This document shows positions 26,934-35,563 of a stretch of DNA of 61,720 bases, one piece after another. Source of the stretch: Paralactobacillus_A sp963926925 (lineage in GTDB: Bacteria > Bacillota > Bacilli > Lactobacillales > Lactobacillaceae); the NCBI GenBank assembly GCA_963926925.1, contig CAWUZD010000030.1, forward strand, positions 1 through 61,720, read 5' to 3'. The notes below the pieces were generated by a model. The model ran no database searches, was not told the DNA's origin, and saw only the letters and a list, made by a program, of their open reading frames with translations. Every line of letters begins with the position of its first letter. Position 1 is the first letter of the stretch. The position numbers and the translations under genes are program-made.

Positions 26934-27878
26934 TTAATCATCATTTTTTTCATTTTGCATAATTAATTTCGTTAGATTTTCTTCAAACTGCTTAGTTGCA
27001 TCAAAGCCCATCCGTTTGGCACGGAAGTTCATTGCTGCAACTTCGATGATAGTAGCTAAGTCACGGCCAACCTTAACTGGAATTGTAATTTTAGGTACTT
27101 CAACATCAAATAATTGTTGCGTTGCTTCATCAGTTCCTAACCGATCAAAAGTTTGTGCTGGTGACCAGTTAACTAAATGCACAATTAGTGAGATTTCTGA
27201 TTTTTCCCGGACAGCACCCGCACCAAATAAATTCATGACATCAATAATCCCAATCCCACGAATTTCTAATAAATGCTGCAAAATCATGGGGGCTTCACCA
27301 ACAAGGGTATTTTCATTTTGTTGATAAATATCAACCCGGTCATCCGCAATCAAACGGTGACCACGCTTAACTAATTCCAGGGCAGTTTCACTTTTACCAA
27401 TTCCAGAGTCACCAGTAATTAATACCCCTAAACCATAAATATCAACTAACACACCATGGAGTGACCGCCGTTGGGCTAGCCGACTTTCAAGATATTCAGT
27501 AAGCACACTGGCCAAACGCGTAGTCATTAATGGTGAACCTAATACCGGAATATTAGCCTTAGCAGCGGCTACAAACATTTCCTGCGGAATATCCAACTTA
27601 CGAGAAACCAATAAAGCTGGTGTATCAGCTTCACACATACGGTTAAGCACATTTTGCCGTTCTAAATGGCTCATTTTATTTTTTAAATAAGAAATTTCAG
27701 TTAATCCAAAGATTTGGATACGTTCATGTGGATAATAATCAAAATAACCAATTAACTCCAAGCCAGGCCGGGAAACATCACTAACAGTAATATAACGCTT
27801 ATCTAGTTGATCTTTACCAGCAAAAACTTGTAAATGCGTTGCTTTGACTAATTCACTAACGCTAACTTTTTTAACCAT
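26934..27878 (-). CDS. hprK: HPr kinase/phosphorylase
   Basis: 314 residues. HprK phosphorylates HPr on Ser46 when fructose-1,6-bisphosphate is high and removes the phosphate when phosphate is high, setting CcpA-dependent carbon catabolite control. The P-loop GDSGIGKSE is at about residues 156-164 and the family signature EIRGIGIIDVMNLFG near 205. AAGGAAG ribosome binding site before ATG. hprK-lgt-trxB is a standard order in this group. Confidence 0.97.
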   Translation of the reverse strand: MVKKVSVSELVKATHLQVFAGKDQLDKRYITVSDVSRPGLELIGYFDYYPHERIQIFGLTEISYLKNKMSHLERQNVLNRMCEADTPALLVSRKLDIPQEMFVAAAKANIPVLGSPLMTTRLASVLTEYLESRLAQRRSLHGVLVDIYGLGVLITGDSGIGKSETALELVKRGHRLIADDRVDIYQQNENTLVGEAPMILQHLLEIRGIGIIDVMNLFGAGAVREKSEISLIVHLVNWSPAQTFDRLGTDEATQQLFDVEVPKITIPVKVGRDLATIIEVAAMNFRAKRMGFDATKQFEENLTKLIMQNEKNDD

Positions 27879-27896
27879 TAGATTACTTCCTTATTT

Positions 27897-28262
27897 TTAA
27901 ATTCGATCAGTAAAGTGACCAATAATAACACTATTCGCAAATGATAATAAAATGGCAACTAACATTGTGGCCCCAAAATTACTAAATGTAAAACTGTGCG
28001 CACTAATAAAGGTATTCATAAAAAATGATGTTAACTCGAGCATCACCGCATTAATTACAATACCAAATAACCCTAACGTTAATAATGTAATTGGAAATGA
28101 TAAAAATGACAAAATCGGTTTAATTAACATATCAAATAATGCTAAAACAACACTCGCTCCTAACGCAATCCAAATACTAGAAATATAAAACATTGACGGT
28201 AATAAACCAGCAAGGGCTAAAAATAAAAACATATTAAGAAAAATTCGTCGCCAAAAATACAT
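27897..28262 (-). CDS. Small four-helix membrane protein, YvlD/phage-holin-IV superfamily
   Basis: 121 residues with four hydrophobic helices, like the YvlD family (often labelled phage holin family 4). Related genes commonly precede hprK in lactobacilli. Despite the family label it is probably not a phage lysis protein, because no other phage genes are near. Function unknown. GAGGT ribosome binding site before ATG. Confidence 0.75.
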   Translation of the reverse strand: MYFWRRIFLNMFLFLALAGLLPSMFYISSIWIALGASVVLALFDMLIKPILSFLSFPITLLTLGLFGIVINAVMLELTSFFMNTFISAHSFTFSNFGATMLVAILLSFANSVIIGHFTDRI

Positions 28263-28310
28263 TTTCTACCTCGTTCTATGCATAATAATATCTTTATTTA
28301 TTTTATAAAG

Positions 28311-28367
28311 AAAAAGCACCTTGGAATTTTTTAAACAAATTGTTTATAAAATTTTAAGGCGCTTTTT
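28311..28367 (-). terminator. Terminator of the pst-phoU operon
   Basis: On the minus strand an AAAAAGCGCCTTaAAATTTT arm pairs imperfectly with AATTCCAAGGTGCTTTTT. A nested AAACAATTTGTTT hairpin forms the tip, and Ts follow. Confidence 0.75.
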
Positions 28368-28369
28368 AA

Positions 28370-29047
28370 TTAAACTAAATATTCATCATGTGAACCTGAT
28401 TGTAATTCTAAAAGTTTACCCGTTCTTAAATAAACGATCCATTCGCAAATATTAGTAATATAATCACCAATTCGCTCTAAATAATTAGCTACTAGCGAAT
28501 AATCCATGGTGCCAATTACCGCTTGTTGATTATTTTGCATAACTGCAATACATTTTTTGTAAATCGTATGCACATGTTGATTAACTTGTGCATCGGTTTT
28601 AGCAATTTGCCGTGCTAATAATTCATTCTGCTGCAAGTATGCATCTAGTGAATCAGTCATCATTTTTTTGACAATTTGGGCGGTAGTTGCAATATCTTGT
28701 TCAATATCAGGAACCCGCTGCAAGCCCTTCACGTGAATCGTTATCCGGGCAATACTAGCAGCGTGATCACCAATTCGTTCTAGATTATTGCTAACCTTCA
28801 TAATCGTGATAATATCACGTAAATTAGAAGTTACTGGTTGTTGTAAAGCAATTAATTCCAAACTATGTTTTTCTAAATCAGTTTCTCGCTGGTTAATTTG
28901 TTCATCAGCAGTAATTACCTGTTTAGCCAAAATTTTATCATGGTTAATAAATGCCTCAACGGCCTTATTAATTGCTTCATTAACCATCATGCCCATTTCT
29001 GAGAAGTGAATATGCAAATCGTTTAACTCATTTACCAACTTGCGCAT
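28370..29047 (-). CDS. phoU: Phosphate signalling accessory protein PhoU
   Basis: 225 residues, two three-helix bundles each with the metal-binding pattern of the family (NNLERIGDHAASIAR near 90 and NYLERIGDYITNICEW near 190). PhoU couples PstSCAB to PhoR so that the regulon is shut off when phosphate is plentiful. It is the last gene of the pst operon, 22 nt after pstB. AAGGAGG ribosome binding site. Confidence 0.96.
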   Translation of the reverse strand: MRKLVNELNDLHIHFSEMGMMVNEAINKAVEAFINHDKILAKQVITADEQINQRETDLEKHSLELIALQQPVTSNLRDIITIMKVSNNLERIGDHAASIARITIHVKGLQRVPDIEQDIATTAQIVKKMMTDSLDAYLQQNELLARQIAKTDAQVNQHVHTIYKKCIAVMQNNQQAVIGTMDYSLVANYLERIGDYITNICEWIVYLRTGKLLELQSGSHDEYLV

Positions 29048-29069
29048 TACATTTCCTCCTTAACCCCGA

Positions 29070-29831
29070 TTAACCAAAACGTCCTGATAAATAATCCTCA
29101 GTTGCTTGTTCACGTGGATTTAAGAACATTTGCTTGGTCTTATCACATTCAATCATATTTCCTTGCAAAAAGAAAGCCGTACGATCAGAAATCCGCGATG
29201 CTTGTTGCATATTATGTGTCACGATAATAATCGTATATTCGTTACGTAATTCTACTAGAATATCTTCAACTTTACCACTTGAAATTGGATCCAACGCACT
29301 CGTTGGTTCATCCATTAAAATTACTTCGGGCTTAACTGCTAATACCCGGGCAATACATACCCGTTGCTGTTGCCCACCAGAAAGAGCAAGTGCAGATTTA
29401 TATAATTTATCCTTCACATCATCCCAAACCGCCGCTTGTTTCAAACTGGTTTCGACAGCTTCATCTAGTACTTGCCGGTCACGGACACCAGCCAAGCGCA
29501 AACCATAAACAACATTATCATAAACTGAAAATGGAAATGGGTTGGGTTGTTGAAAGACCATGCCAACATCCTTCCGTAATTGGGTCACATCAACATTTGG
29601 TGCATAAATATCATGACCATCTTTCTTAATTGTACCGGTAATTTTAACATCAGGAATTAAATCATTCATCCGGTTTAAAGTACGCAAAAAAGTTGATTTA
29701 CCACAACCAGATGGGCCAATTAAAGCAGTAATTTCATTACGTGGAAAAGCTAAACTAATCCCATGTAAGGCTTCAAAATCACCATATGATAAATGAACAT
29801 CACTTGCTGTAATGATTGGTTGGTTTTCCAT
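29070..29831 (-). CDS. pstB: Phosphate ABC transporter ATPase PstB (second copy)
   Basis: 253 residues. Walker A GPSGCGKST is near residue 38, signature LSGGQQQRVCIARVLA near 150, Walker B VILMDEPTSALDP and the H-loop VTHNMQQASRISD. PstB energises high-affinity phosphate import. Two consecutive pstB genes are common in lactic acid bacteria. AAGGAG ribosome binding site before ATG. Confidence 0.95.
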   Translation of the reverse strand: MENQPIITASDVHLSYGDFEALHGISLAFPRNEITALIGPSGCGKSTFLRTLNRMNDLIPDVKITGTIKKDGHDIYAPNVDVTQLRKDVGMVFQQPNPFPFSVYDNVVYGLRLAGVRDRQVLDEAVETSLKQAAVWDDVKDKLYKSALALSGGQQQRVCIARVLAVKPEVILMDEPTSALDPISSGKVEDILVELRNEYTIIIVTHNMQQASRISDRTAFFLQGNMIECDKTKQMFLNPREQATEDYLSGRFG

Positions 29832-29845
29832 ATAATAATCACTCC

Positions 29846-30652
29846 TTAACCAAAATGTCCAGAGACATAATCTTCAGTCAGTTGCACATGGGGATTAGTA
29901 AAAATACGTTTAGTTTCGTCAAATTCAATTGCATGACCTTGATTGAAAAAGGCAGTATAATCACTAACTCGACTAGCCTGCTGCATGTTATGTGTCACAA
30001 TAATAATCGTGTATTTATCTTTTAAAGATACCATTGTTTCTTCAACCTGGGTGGTTGAAATTGGATCTAACGCACTCGTTGGTTCATCCATCAACAAAAT
30101 ATCCGGTTGCATTGCGATTGCCCGGGCAATACATAACCGTTGTTGTTGTCCCCCAGATAAAGCCAAGGCACTTTGATATAAATCATCCTTAACCTGATCC
30201 CATAATGCCGCTTGGCGCAAGGTTTTTTCAACAATATGATCAAGATAAGCCTTGTCATGTTGACCATGTTGTTTTAAGGCAAAGGTAATATTATCATAAA
30301 TTGATTTGCTAAACGGATTAGGGCGTTGAAAAACCATGCCAATATGTCGCCGTAATTCATACACATCAACTTGATCAGAATTAACATCTAAATCACGATA
30401 AATAATCTTACCCGTTACACGGGCGCCACTAACGGTATCATTCATGCGGTTTAACGAGCGTAAATATGTTGATTTACCTGAACCAGAAGGCCCAATTAAC
30501 GCTGAAATATGATAACGCGGAAACTTAATCGAAACGTCATGTAAGGCTTCCTTATCACCATAAAACACCCGTAAATGTTCAGTGGCTAAGGCAATTTCGT
30601 AATTAGTTTGTGATAAGTCATTAATATATGTTTGTGGTTGTTCTTTTTCCAT
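29846..30652 (-). CDS. pstB: Phosphate ABC transporter ATPase PstB (first copy)
   Basis: 268 residues. Walker A GPSGSGKST is near 50, signature LSGGQQQRLCIARAIA, Walker B ILLMDEPTSALDP. It differs from the second PstB mainly by an N-terminal extension of about 20 residues. An ATG at 30664 joins the pstA stop (TAATG), but the GAGGAT ribosome binding site is placed for ATG 30652. Confidence 0.94.
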   Translation of the reverse strand: MEKEQPQTYINDLSQTNYEIALATEHLRVFYGDKEALHDVSIKFPRYHISALIGPSGSGKSTYLRSLNRMNDTVSGARVTGKIIYRDLDVNSDQVDVYELRRHIGMVFQRPNPFSKSIYDNITFALKQHGQHDKAYLDHIVEKTLRQAALWDQVKDDLYQSALALSGGQQQRLCIARAIAMQPDILLMDEPTSALDPISTTQVEETMVSLKDKYTIIIVTHNMQQASRVSDYTAFFNQGHAIEFDETKRIFTNPHVQLTEDYVSGHFG

Positions 30653-30663
30653 AATAATCCTCA

Positions 30664-31548
30664 TTACTTCGCTGTCATTTTACGATAAATCCGGTTGCCA
30701 ATCCAATGCGCTAATAAGTTAAAAATCAACACGGCTAAAATTAACACGGCTGATGAACCAGCTGATACAGCTTCAGCATCTGGCATAATTCCTTCAGCAT
30801 TAATCTTCCAAATATGGACGGCCAAAGTTTCTGCAGGCCGCATTGGATTAAGAGGACTAGTAATTTTGAATGGATTCCAATTAGTAAAGTCTAATGGTGG
30901 TGCTGATTGTCCAGCAGTAAAAATTAACGCCGCAGCTTCACCAAAGACACGGCCCGCACATAGAATAATCCCTGTTAAAATGCCTGGTAAGGCTGCCGGA
31001 ATAATAACATGAATAATTGTTTCCCACCGTGATAAGCCTAAGGCTAAGCCCGCTTCACGTTGCGAAGCTGATACACTGCTTAGTGCATCTTCAATATTAC
31101 GTGTTAATAATGGCAAGTTAAAAATTGTTAAGGCTAATGCACCGGAAAGAATTGAAAAACCAATATGGCATTGCACAACGAAAACTAAGAAACCAAATAA
31201 ACCCACCACAATTGATGGTAATGAGCTTAAAATTTCAATCGTTGTCCGAATCACACTCGTAATCCAATTGTGAGGAGCATATTCAGATAACCAAATTCCG
31301 GCACCAAGTGCTAAAGGAATTGAGATAATCATTGATAATACTAACAAGTAAAATGAATTAAACAATTGGGCACTAATCCCACCGCCGCTTTGAAATGCCT
31401 TTGAAGGACTAGTTAAAAAGTGCCAACTAACATGTGGTAAGCCTTGTACCAAAATATAAATTAATAACGTGGCCAAAATCATAATAATGATTCCAGCAAT
31501 CGCATATAAAGTTGCAATCGCAATTTTATCCCATCGTTTTGCATTCAT
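30664..31548 (-). CDS. pstA: Phosphate ABC transporter permease PstA
   Basis: 294 residues with six membrane helices. The EAA-type loop reads REAGLALGLSRWETIIHVIIPAALPGI near 165-190. It forms the membrane channel with PstC. Its ATG overlaps the pstC stop (TAATG). Confidence 0.95.
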   Translation of the reverse strand: MNAKRWDKIAIATLYAIAGIIIMILATLLIYILVQGLPHVSWHFLTSPSKAFQSGGGISAQLFNSFYLLVLSMIISIPLALGAGIWLSEYAPHNWITSVIRTTIEILSSLPSIVVGLFGFLVFVVQCHIGFSILSGALALTIFNLPLLTRNIEDALSSVSASQREAGLALGLSRWETIIHVIIPAALPGILTGIILCAGRVFGEAAALIFTAGQSAPPLDFTNWNPFKITSPLNPMRPAETLAVHIWKINAEGIMPDAEAVSAGSSAVLILAVLIFNLLAHWIGNRIYRKMTAK

Positions 31549-32468
31549 TATTTCATTTCTCCTTTATGTCCAATCCAACGAATAATTAAGTTAAATAACA
31601 ATGAAATAATTAATAACAATAAGGCCAATGACCATAAAGCATTATTAGCTGCTGATCCTAACACTGTATTACCAATCCCCATCGTCAAGACACTAGTTAA
31701 TGTTGAAGCCGGTGAAATCAGGTTTTGTGGTAACAATGCCGCATTACCAATTACCATTTGAACCGCTAATGCTTCACCAAAGGCCCGTGCCATCCCCATT
31801 ACTACGCCAGTTAAAATGCCAGGAGTAGCAGCACGTAAAACTACTTTATAAATTGTTTGCCAACGTGTTGCACCTAAGGCTAATGAAGCTTCACGATAAT
31901 GCCGTGGCACTGCGCGTAACGCATCAACCGTCATCGCGGTTTCTGTTGGTAAAATCATGACAAATAAAACAAATGTTCCGGCTAAAATCCCAAAACCAGT
32001 CCCACCGAAAATATGGCGAATAATTGGCACAACTAACGTTAAACCAATAAAACCATAAACAACGGATGGAATACCAACTAATAACTCAATAACTGGTTGT
32101 AAAATGCGACTACCCCACTTAGGTGAAATTTCAGTCATAAAAATAGCCGCACCAATCGCCAATGGGGTCGCTAAAAAAATAGCTAAGAAGGTAACACCAA
32201 ATGAACCAATAATCATTGGTAAGGCACCAACTTCAGGTCGCCCATGGTGCATTACACTAGGATTCCAATTACTCTTAAATAAGAAATCAAAGAGATTAAC
32301 CTTATTAACCGTAAATGTCGCAATCCCATGGCTAGCAATAAAACCAAAAATGGCAACGACAATTGCCATTATTACTACAATACAAAAAGTACTTAAAAAC
32401 TTACCGCGTTGTTCAGCGCGTGCGGCACGCGATTTTTTTAATAATTTTGCTTTTATCTTATCATTCAT
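31548..32468 (-). CDS. pstC: Phosphate ABC transporter permease PstC
   Basis: 306 residues with a basic N-terminus and six membrane helices. The EAA-type loop YREASLALGATRWQTIYKVVLRAATPGI lies near 190-217. It pairs with PstA. It starts 10 nt after pstS. Confidence 0.95.
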   Translation of the reverse strand: MNDKIKAKLLKKSRAARAEQRGKFLSTFCIVVIMAIVVAIFGFIASHGIATFTVNKVNLFDFLFKSNWNPSVMHHGRPEVGALPMIIGSFGVTFLAIFLATPLAIGAAIFMTEISPKWGSRILQPVIELLVGIPSVVYGFIGLTLVVPIIRHIFGGTGFGILAGTFVLFVMILPTETAMTVDALRAVPRHYREASLALGATRWQTIYKVVLRAATPGILTGVVMGMARAFGEALAVQMVIGNAALLPQNLISPASTLTSVLTMGIGNTVLGSAANNALWSLALLLLIISLLFNLIIRWIGHKGEMK

Positions 32469-32478
32469 AAAGTTTCAC

Positions 32479-33342
32479 CTATTGTGCTGTTACTTCACCA
32501 GCTGCATTCCGTTGTACTTTCATTTCATCAATTGGAATGTAACCTAATTGTTTAACCAACGTCTTCTGCACATGCGCACTTAACATATAATCAATAAATT
32601 TATTGGTTAATGGCTTCGTTTGTTTTTGGGTATACATATGTTCGTATGACCAAATTGGCCACTGATTAGTAATGACATTCGCATCCGTTGGGGCAACATG
32701 ATTGATATGTAAGGAACGAACCGTATTATTAACATATGAAAAAGCCATATAACTAATTGCACCAGGCGTAGCAGCCACAATTTGGCGCACCATCCCGGAT
32801 GAGTCTTGCTCTTGCGCTTGCTTAGATTGGCGCCCTTTTAACACAATTTGTTCAAAAACACTCCGTGTCCCACTACCATTTGCCCGGTTAACAAGAACAA
32901 TCGGAATATCATGGCCACCAACTTGGCGCCAGTTAGTAATTTCACCCGTAAATATCTTTGCTAAATCACGCATGGAAATATCACTAACACCAACATCTTT
33001 ATTAACAATCGGCGTTATTCCTACCACCGCAATCTTATGATCAACAATTTTATGAGGATCAATGTTCTTCTTATCTTCGGCAAATAAATCAGAATCACCG
33101 ACATCAACAGCACCTTCCTGGATTTGACTCAAACCAGTACCAGTACCACCACCTTGAACATTAATAAATGTATTAGGATGACTTTGACAATATTGCTCAC
33201 TTGCTTCTTCAACGAGGGGTTGTAACGCCGTTGAACCAACAATAGTAATTGATTCAGCCGGTTTACCAGCCGTTACTTTACAATAAATTAAAATTAGACC
33301 AAGTACTAATACACCACCAATGGTATAAAATACTTTCTTCAT
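32479..33342 (-). CDS. pstS: Phosphate-binding protein PstS
   Basis: 287 residues. The mature part begins with TIVGSTALQPLVEEAS, has VQGGGTGTGLSQIQEG and the phosphate-contacting NRANGSGTRSVFEQIV. The N-terminus MKKVFYTIGGVLVLGLILIYC is a membrane-insertion signal, but the sequence before the only early cysteine (LIYC) is a poor lipobox because Tyr is at -1. It may be a signal-anchored or weakly processed lipoprotein. ATG 33342 is chosen because GGAG lies 9 nt before it. Confidence 0.93.
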   Translation of the reverse strand: MKKVFYTIGGVLVLGLILIYCKVTAGKPAESITIVGSTALQPLVEEASEQYCQSHPNTFINVQGGGTGTGLSQIQEGAVDVGDSDLFAEDKKNIDPHKIVDHKIAVVGITPIVNKDVGVSDISMRDLAKIFTGEITNWRQVGGHDIPIVLVNRANGSGTRSVFEQIVLKGRQSKQAQEQDSSGMVRQIVAATPGAISYMAFSYVNNTVRSLHINHVAPTDANVITNQWPIWSYEHMYTQKQTKPLTNKFIDYMLSAHVQKTLVKQLGYIPIDEMKVQRNAAGEVTAQ

Positions 33343-33383
33343 AGCAAAAATCTCCATTTTAGTTATTAATTTAAATTTAACGT

Positions 33384-33408
33384 ATTAGTGTAAAGACTTT
33401 ACACTAAT
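33384..33408. promoter_or_regulatory. Large palindrome upstream of pstS
   Basis: A perfect inverted repeat: 12-bp arms ATTAGTGTAAAG/CTTTACACTAAT around one central A, 42 nt before the pstS ATG. No other perfect dyad outside a terminator context is this long in the window. It probably controls the pst operon as an operator or RNA element. It does not look like the direct TTAACA repeats of B. subtilis PhoP boxes. Confidence 0.55.
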
Positions 33409-33431
33409 AATGTAAATGCCACGTAAATAAT

Positions 33432-33473
33432 AAAAAAATCGTTAAATTATTAGGTTAATTTAACGATTTTTTT
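33432..33473. terminator. Terminator between phoR and pstS
   Basis: 18-bp arms AAAAAAATCGTTAAATTA/TAATTTAACGATTTTTTT with a 6-nt loop, directly after the phoR stop. It separates phoPR from pst, so pst needs its own promoter between here and 33342. Confidence 0.88.
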
Positions 33474-33474
33474 A

Positions 33475-34863
33475 TTATTTACTAATATTAGTTTCAGTCT
33501 TAGGCAAAGTAATCGTAAAAGTACTACCAACCCCTAATTGTGACTGTAAACTTACTTGGCCACCAAGGCTTTCAGTAATTTCCTTAACGATTGATAAACC
33601 TAAGCCGGTACCACCACTATTCTTACTCCGTGATGGATCAACCCGATAAAAGCGCTCAAAAATACGCTTTTGCATATCTTCAGCAATGCCAATGCCAGTA
33701 TCTTGAACCTGTAATGTTACTTGATTACCATCATCATGCCACCGGACCCACACTTGCCCATTTTCATGATTATAGAAAATCGCATTGGCTAACAGGTTTT
33801 TAACAATCTGATCAAATTTAACTGGATCGGTGGTTATGGTTGCAGTTGCCGGAACATCAAGATGCACAGTAATATGACGCTTGGCAATTTGTTGGGCCAA
33901 TAGTTTTTGGGCTTCCTGGATTAAATCAAGCACTTGAATTTGTTTAACACTATTATCACGATTATTATCCAAGCGTGATAATGCCAAAATATCTTGAATT
34001 AACTGTTCAAGACGTTTACTTTCATCAAAGATAATCTTAATAAACTGTTCATTGGTTTGCGGATCATCTTTCGCCCCATCAAGTAAAGTTTCGGCAAAGC
34101 CATTAATGGCTGTTACTGGTGTTTTTAATTCATGGGAAACGTTGCTAACAAAGTCTAATTGCATTTGTTCAACACGGCGAATGGACGTTAAATCGTACAA
34201 AATGACTAATACTTGTTGTTTACCACGTGGCGTTTGTAATTCCACCACATTAGCATCAACATAACTTTCATTACCTTGCACTAATTGAATTTCCTTATGG
34301 TGACTCTTATGATGGCGAAAAGTATGTTCAATCATCCGACTCAAAGCATATGTCTTGACCACATCAATATAGGGACAACCATCAGTAATTTTAGTCCGCC
34401 CCAACATCCCTACCAGTGATTCATTGTGCAAAACAATGTCACGATCACTACTAATCACCATTACTCCTGATGGTAAGTGATCAATTAGGCCATTAAAACT
34501 AGCTTGGCGTAAACTTACCTTTTCTTGTAAGGCTTCACGATTTTCATTTAAATGATTAATTTCCGTAATTAATGGGGCAAGAACATTATGTGGTTCAACT
34601 AACATGGGTGCTGTTTTATCATTATGGCGATTTTTTTGAATCGTAGCCGCAATAGCATTCAAAGTCTGCAGTAAATGACAATAATGATATAACAGCCAAA
34701 TAATATAGCTTAACCATAATGCGCCCAAAACAACTAATAAAGTAATATTAATTGAATCCCAGTAAGGTTTTTGCCATCTTATTAAAATACAACCCAGCGT
34801 AATTACACTTAAAATGATTAACGTTAAAATTAAATATTTACGTTGGTGACGTTTATTGTTCAT
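33475..34863 (-). CDS. phoR: Phosphate-responsive sensor histidine kinase PhoR
   Basis: 462 residues. Two membrane helices (about 11-29 and 37-60) are followed by a PAS domain (about 115-225). The dimerisation/phosphoacceptor helix SHELKTPVTAINGFAET has His244, and the HATPase domain carries NAIFYNHENG, DTGIGI and GTGLGLSIVKEI. There is almost no extracellular loop, as expected for a PhoR that senses transport status through PstSCAB-PhoU. The frame is open to 34896, but GAGG lies 9 nt before ATG 34863, which overlaps the phoP stop by 11 nt. Confidence 0.92.
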   Translation of the reverse strand: MNNKRHQRKYLILTLIILSVITLGCILIRWQKPYWDSINITLLVVLGALWLSYIIWLLYHYCHLLQTLNAIAATIQKNRHNDKTAPMLVEPHNVLAPLITEINHLNENREALQEKVSLRQASFNGLIDHLPSGVMVISSDRDIVLHNESLVGMLGRTKITDGCPYIDVVKTYALSRMIEHTFRHHKSHHKEIQLVQGNESYVDANVVELQTPRGKQQVLVILYDLTSIRRVEQMQLDFVSNVSHELKTPVTAINGFAETLLDGAKDDPQTNEQFIKIIFDESKRLEQLIQDILALSRLDNNRDNSVKQIQVLDLIQEAQKLLAQQIAKRHITVHLDVPATATITTDPVKFDQIVKNLLANAIFYNHENGQVWVRWHDDGNQVTLQVQDTGIGIAEDMQKRIFERFYRVDPSRSKNSGGTGLGLSIVKEITESLGGQVSLQSQLGVGSTFTITLPKTETNISK

Positions 34864-35554
34864 CAGTTGGTGCCTCAAATTGGTATCCAAATCCACGAAT
34901 TGTCTTTAGATATTGTGGATGTTTGGGATCTTTTTCGATTTTATCGCGTAAGTGACTAATTTGAATATCAACCATGCGGGTTTCAGCCGGATATTCAAAA
35001 CCCCATACGCCATTTAACAAACTTTCACGACTTAATGTTTTACCAGCATGTTTAGCAAGGTAAACTAATAATTCAAATTCCTTAGGAGTGAGTTGAACCC
35101 GCGTATCGTTAATATTAACGCGATAATTAACGGTATCAATCGTAATATCACCAACGACAATTTTAGATGAAGTACTATGATGATCATCATCATTGACACG
35201 GCGCGCAATTGCCTTAATCCGGGCAATAATTTCGCGCGGACTAAATGGCTTAGTAACATAATCATCAGCGCCTAATTCTAAACCAACAATCTTATCAGTT
35301 TCACTATCTTTAGCCGTTAAAATCATAATTGGCGTTTTATTACGGTCAGCACGAAGTCGTTTGGTTACTTCCAAACCATCTAACTTAGGCAACATTAAAT
35401 CAAGAATAATAAAATCGTAATGCCGATCACTCGCTTTTTGATAAGCAGTTTCGCCATCATAAGCGACATCAACATCATATTGTTCTTTTTCTAAATTATA
35501 TTTAAGTAAAGTAACAATTGCTGGTTCATCATCAACAACTAAAATTTTCTTCAT
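34853..35554 (-). CDS. phoP: Phosphate response regulator PhoP
   Basis: 233 residues, OmpR/PhoB class. The receiver domain has the acidic pair near residue 8, phosphoacceptor Asp52 in ILDLMLPKLDG and lysine in VTKPF. The C-terminal winged helix runs from about 135 and includes ESLLNGVWGFEYPAETRMVDIQISHLR. Start ATG 35554 has AGGTGG 6 nt upstream. Presumably it activates pst. Confidence 0.94.
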   Translation of the reverse strand: MKKILVVDDEPAIVTLLKYNLEKEQYDVDVAYDGETAYQKASDRHYDFIILDLMLPKLDGLEVTKRLRADRNKTPIMILTAKDSETDKIVGLELGADDYVTKPFSPREIIARIKAIARRVNDDDHHSTSSKIVVGDITIDTVNYRVNINDTRVQLTPKEFELLVYLAKHAGKTLSRESLLNGVWGFEYPAETRMVDIQISHLRDKIEKDPKHPQYLKTIRGFGYQFEAPTDEQ

Positions 35555-35563
35555 AATTTCCAC

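Noticed and set aside
27897..28262. Sign of a prophage because of the 'phage holin' family label
   Set aside because: The protein is the YvlD-type membrane protein that normally accompanies hprK; no other phage genes are present.
29134..29508. 124-codon open frame antisense to pstB
   Set aside because: Antisense shadow of a conserved ABC ATPase; the peptide has no recognisable features.
29070..30652. Two pstB genes as a recent tandem duplication
   Set aside because: The two proteins are clearly diverged and paired pstB genes are usual in lactic acid bacteria.
32104..32547. 147-codon open frame antisense to pstC/pstS
   Set aside because: Spans the ends of two conserved genes on the other strand and has no ribosome binding site.
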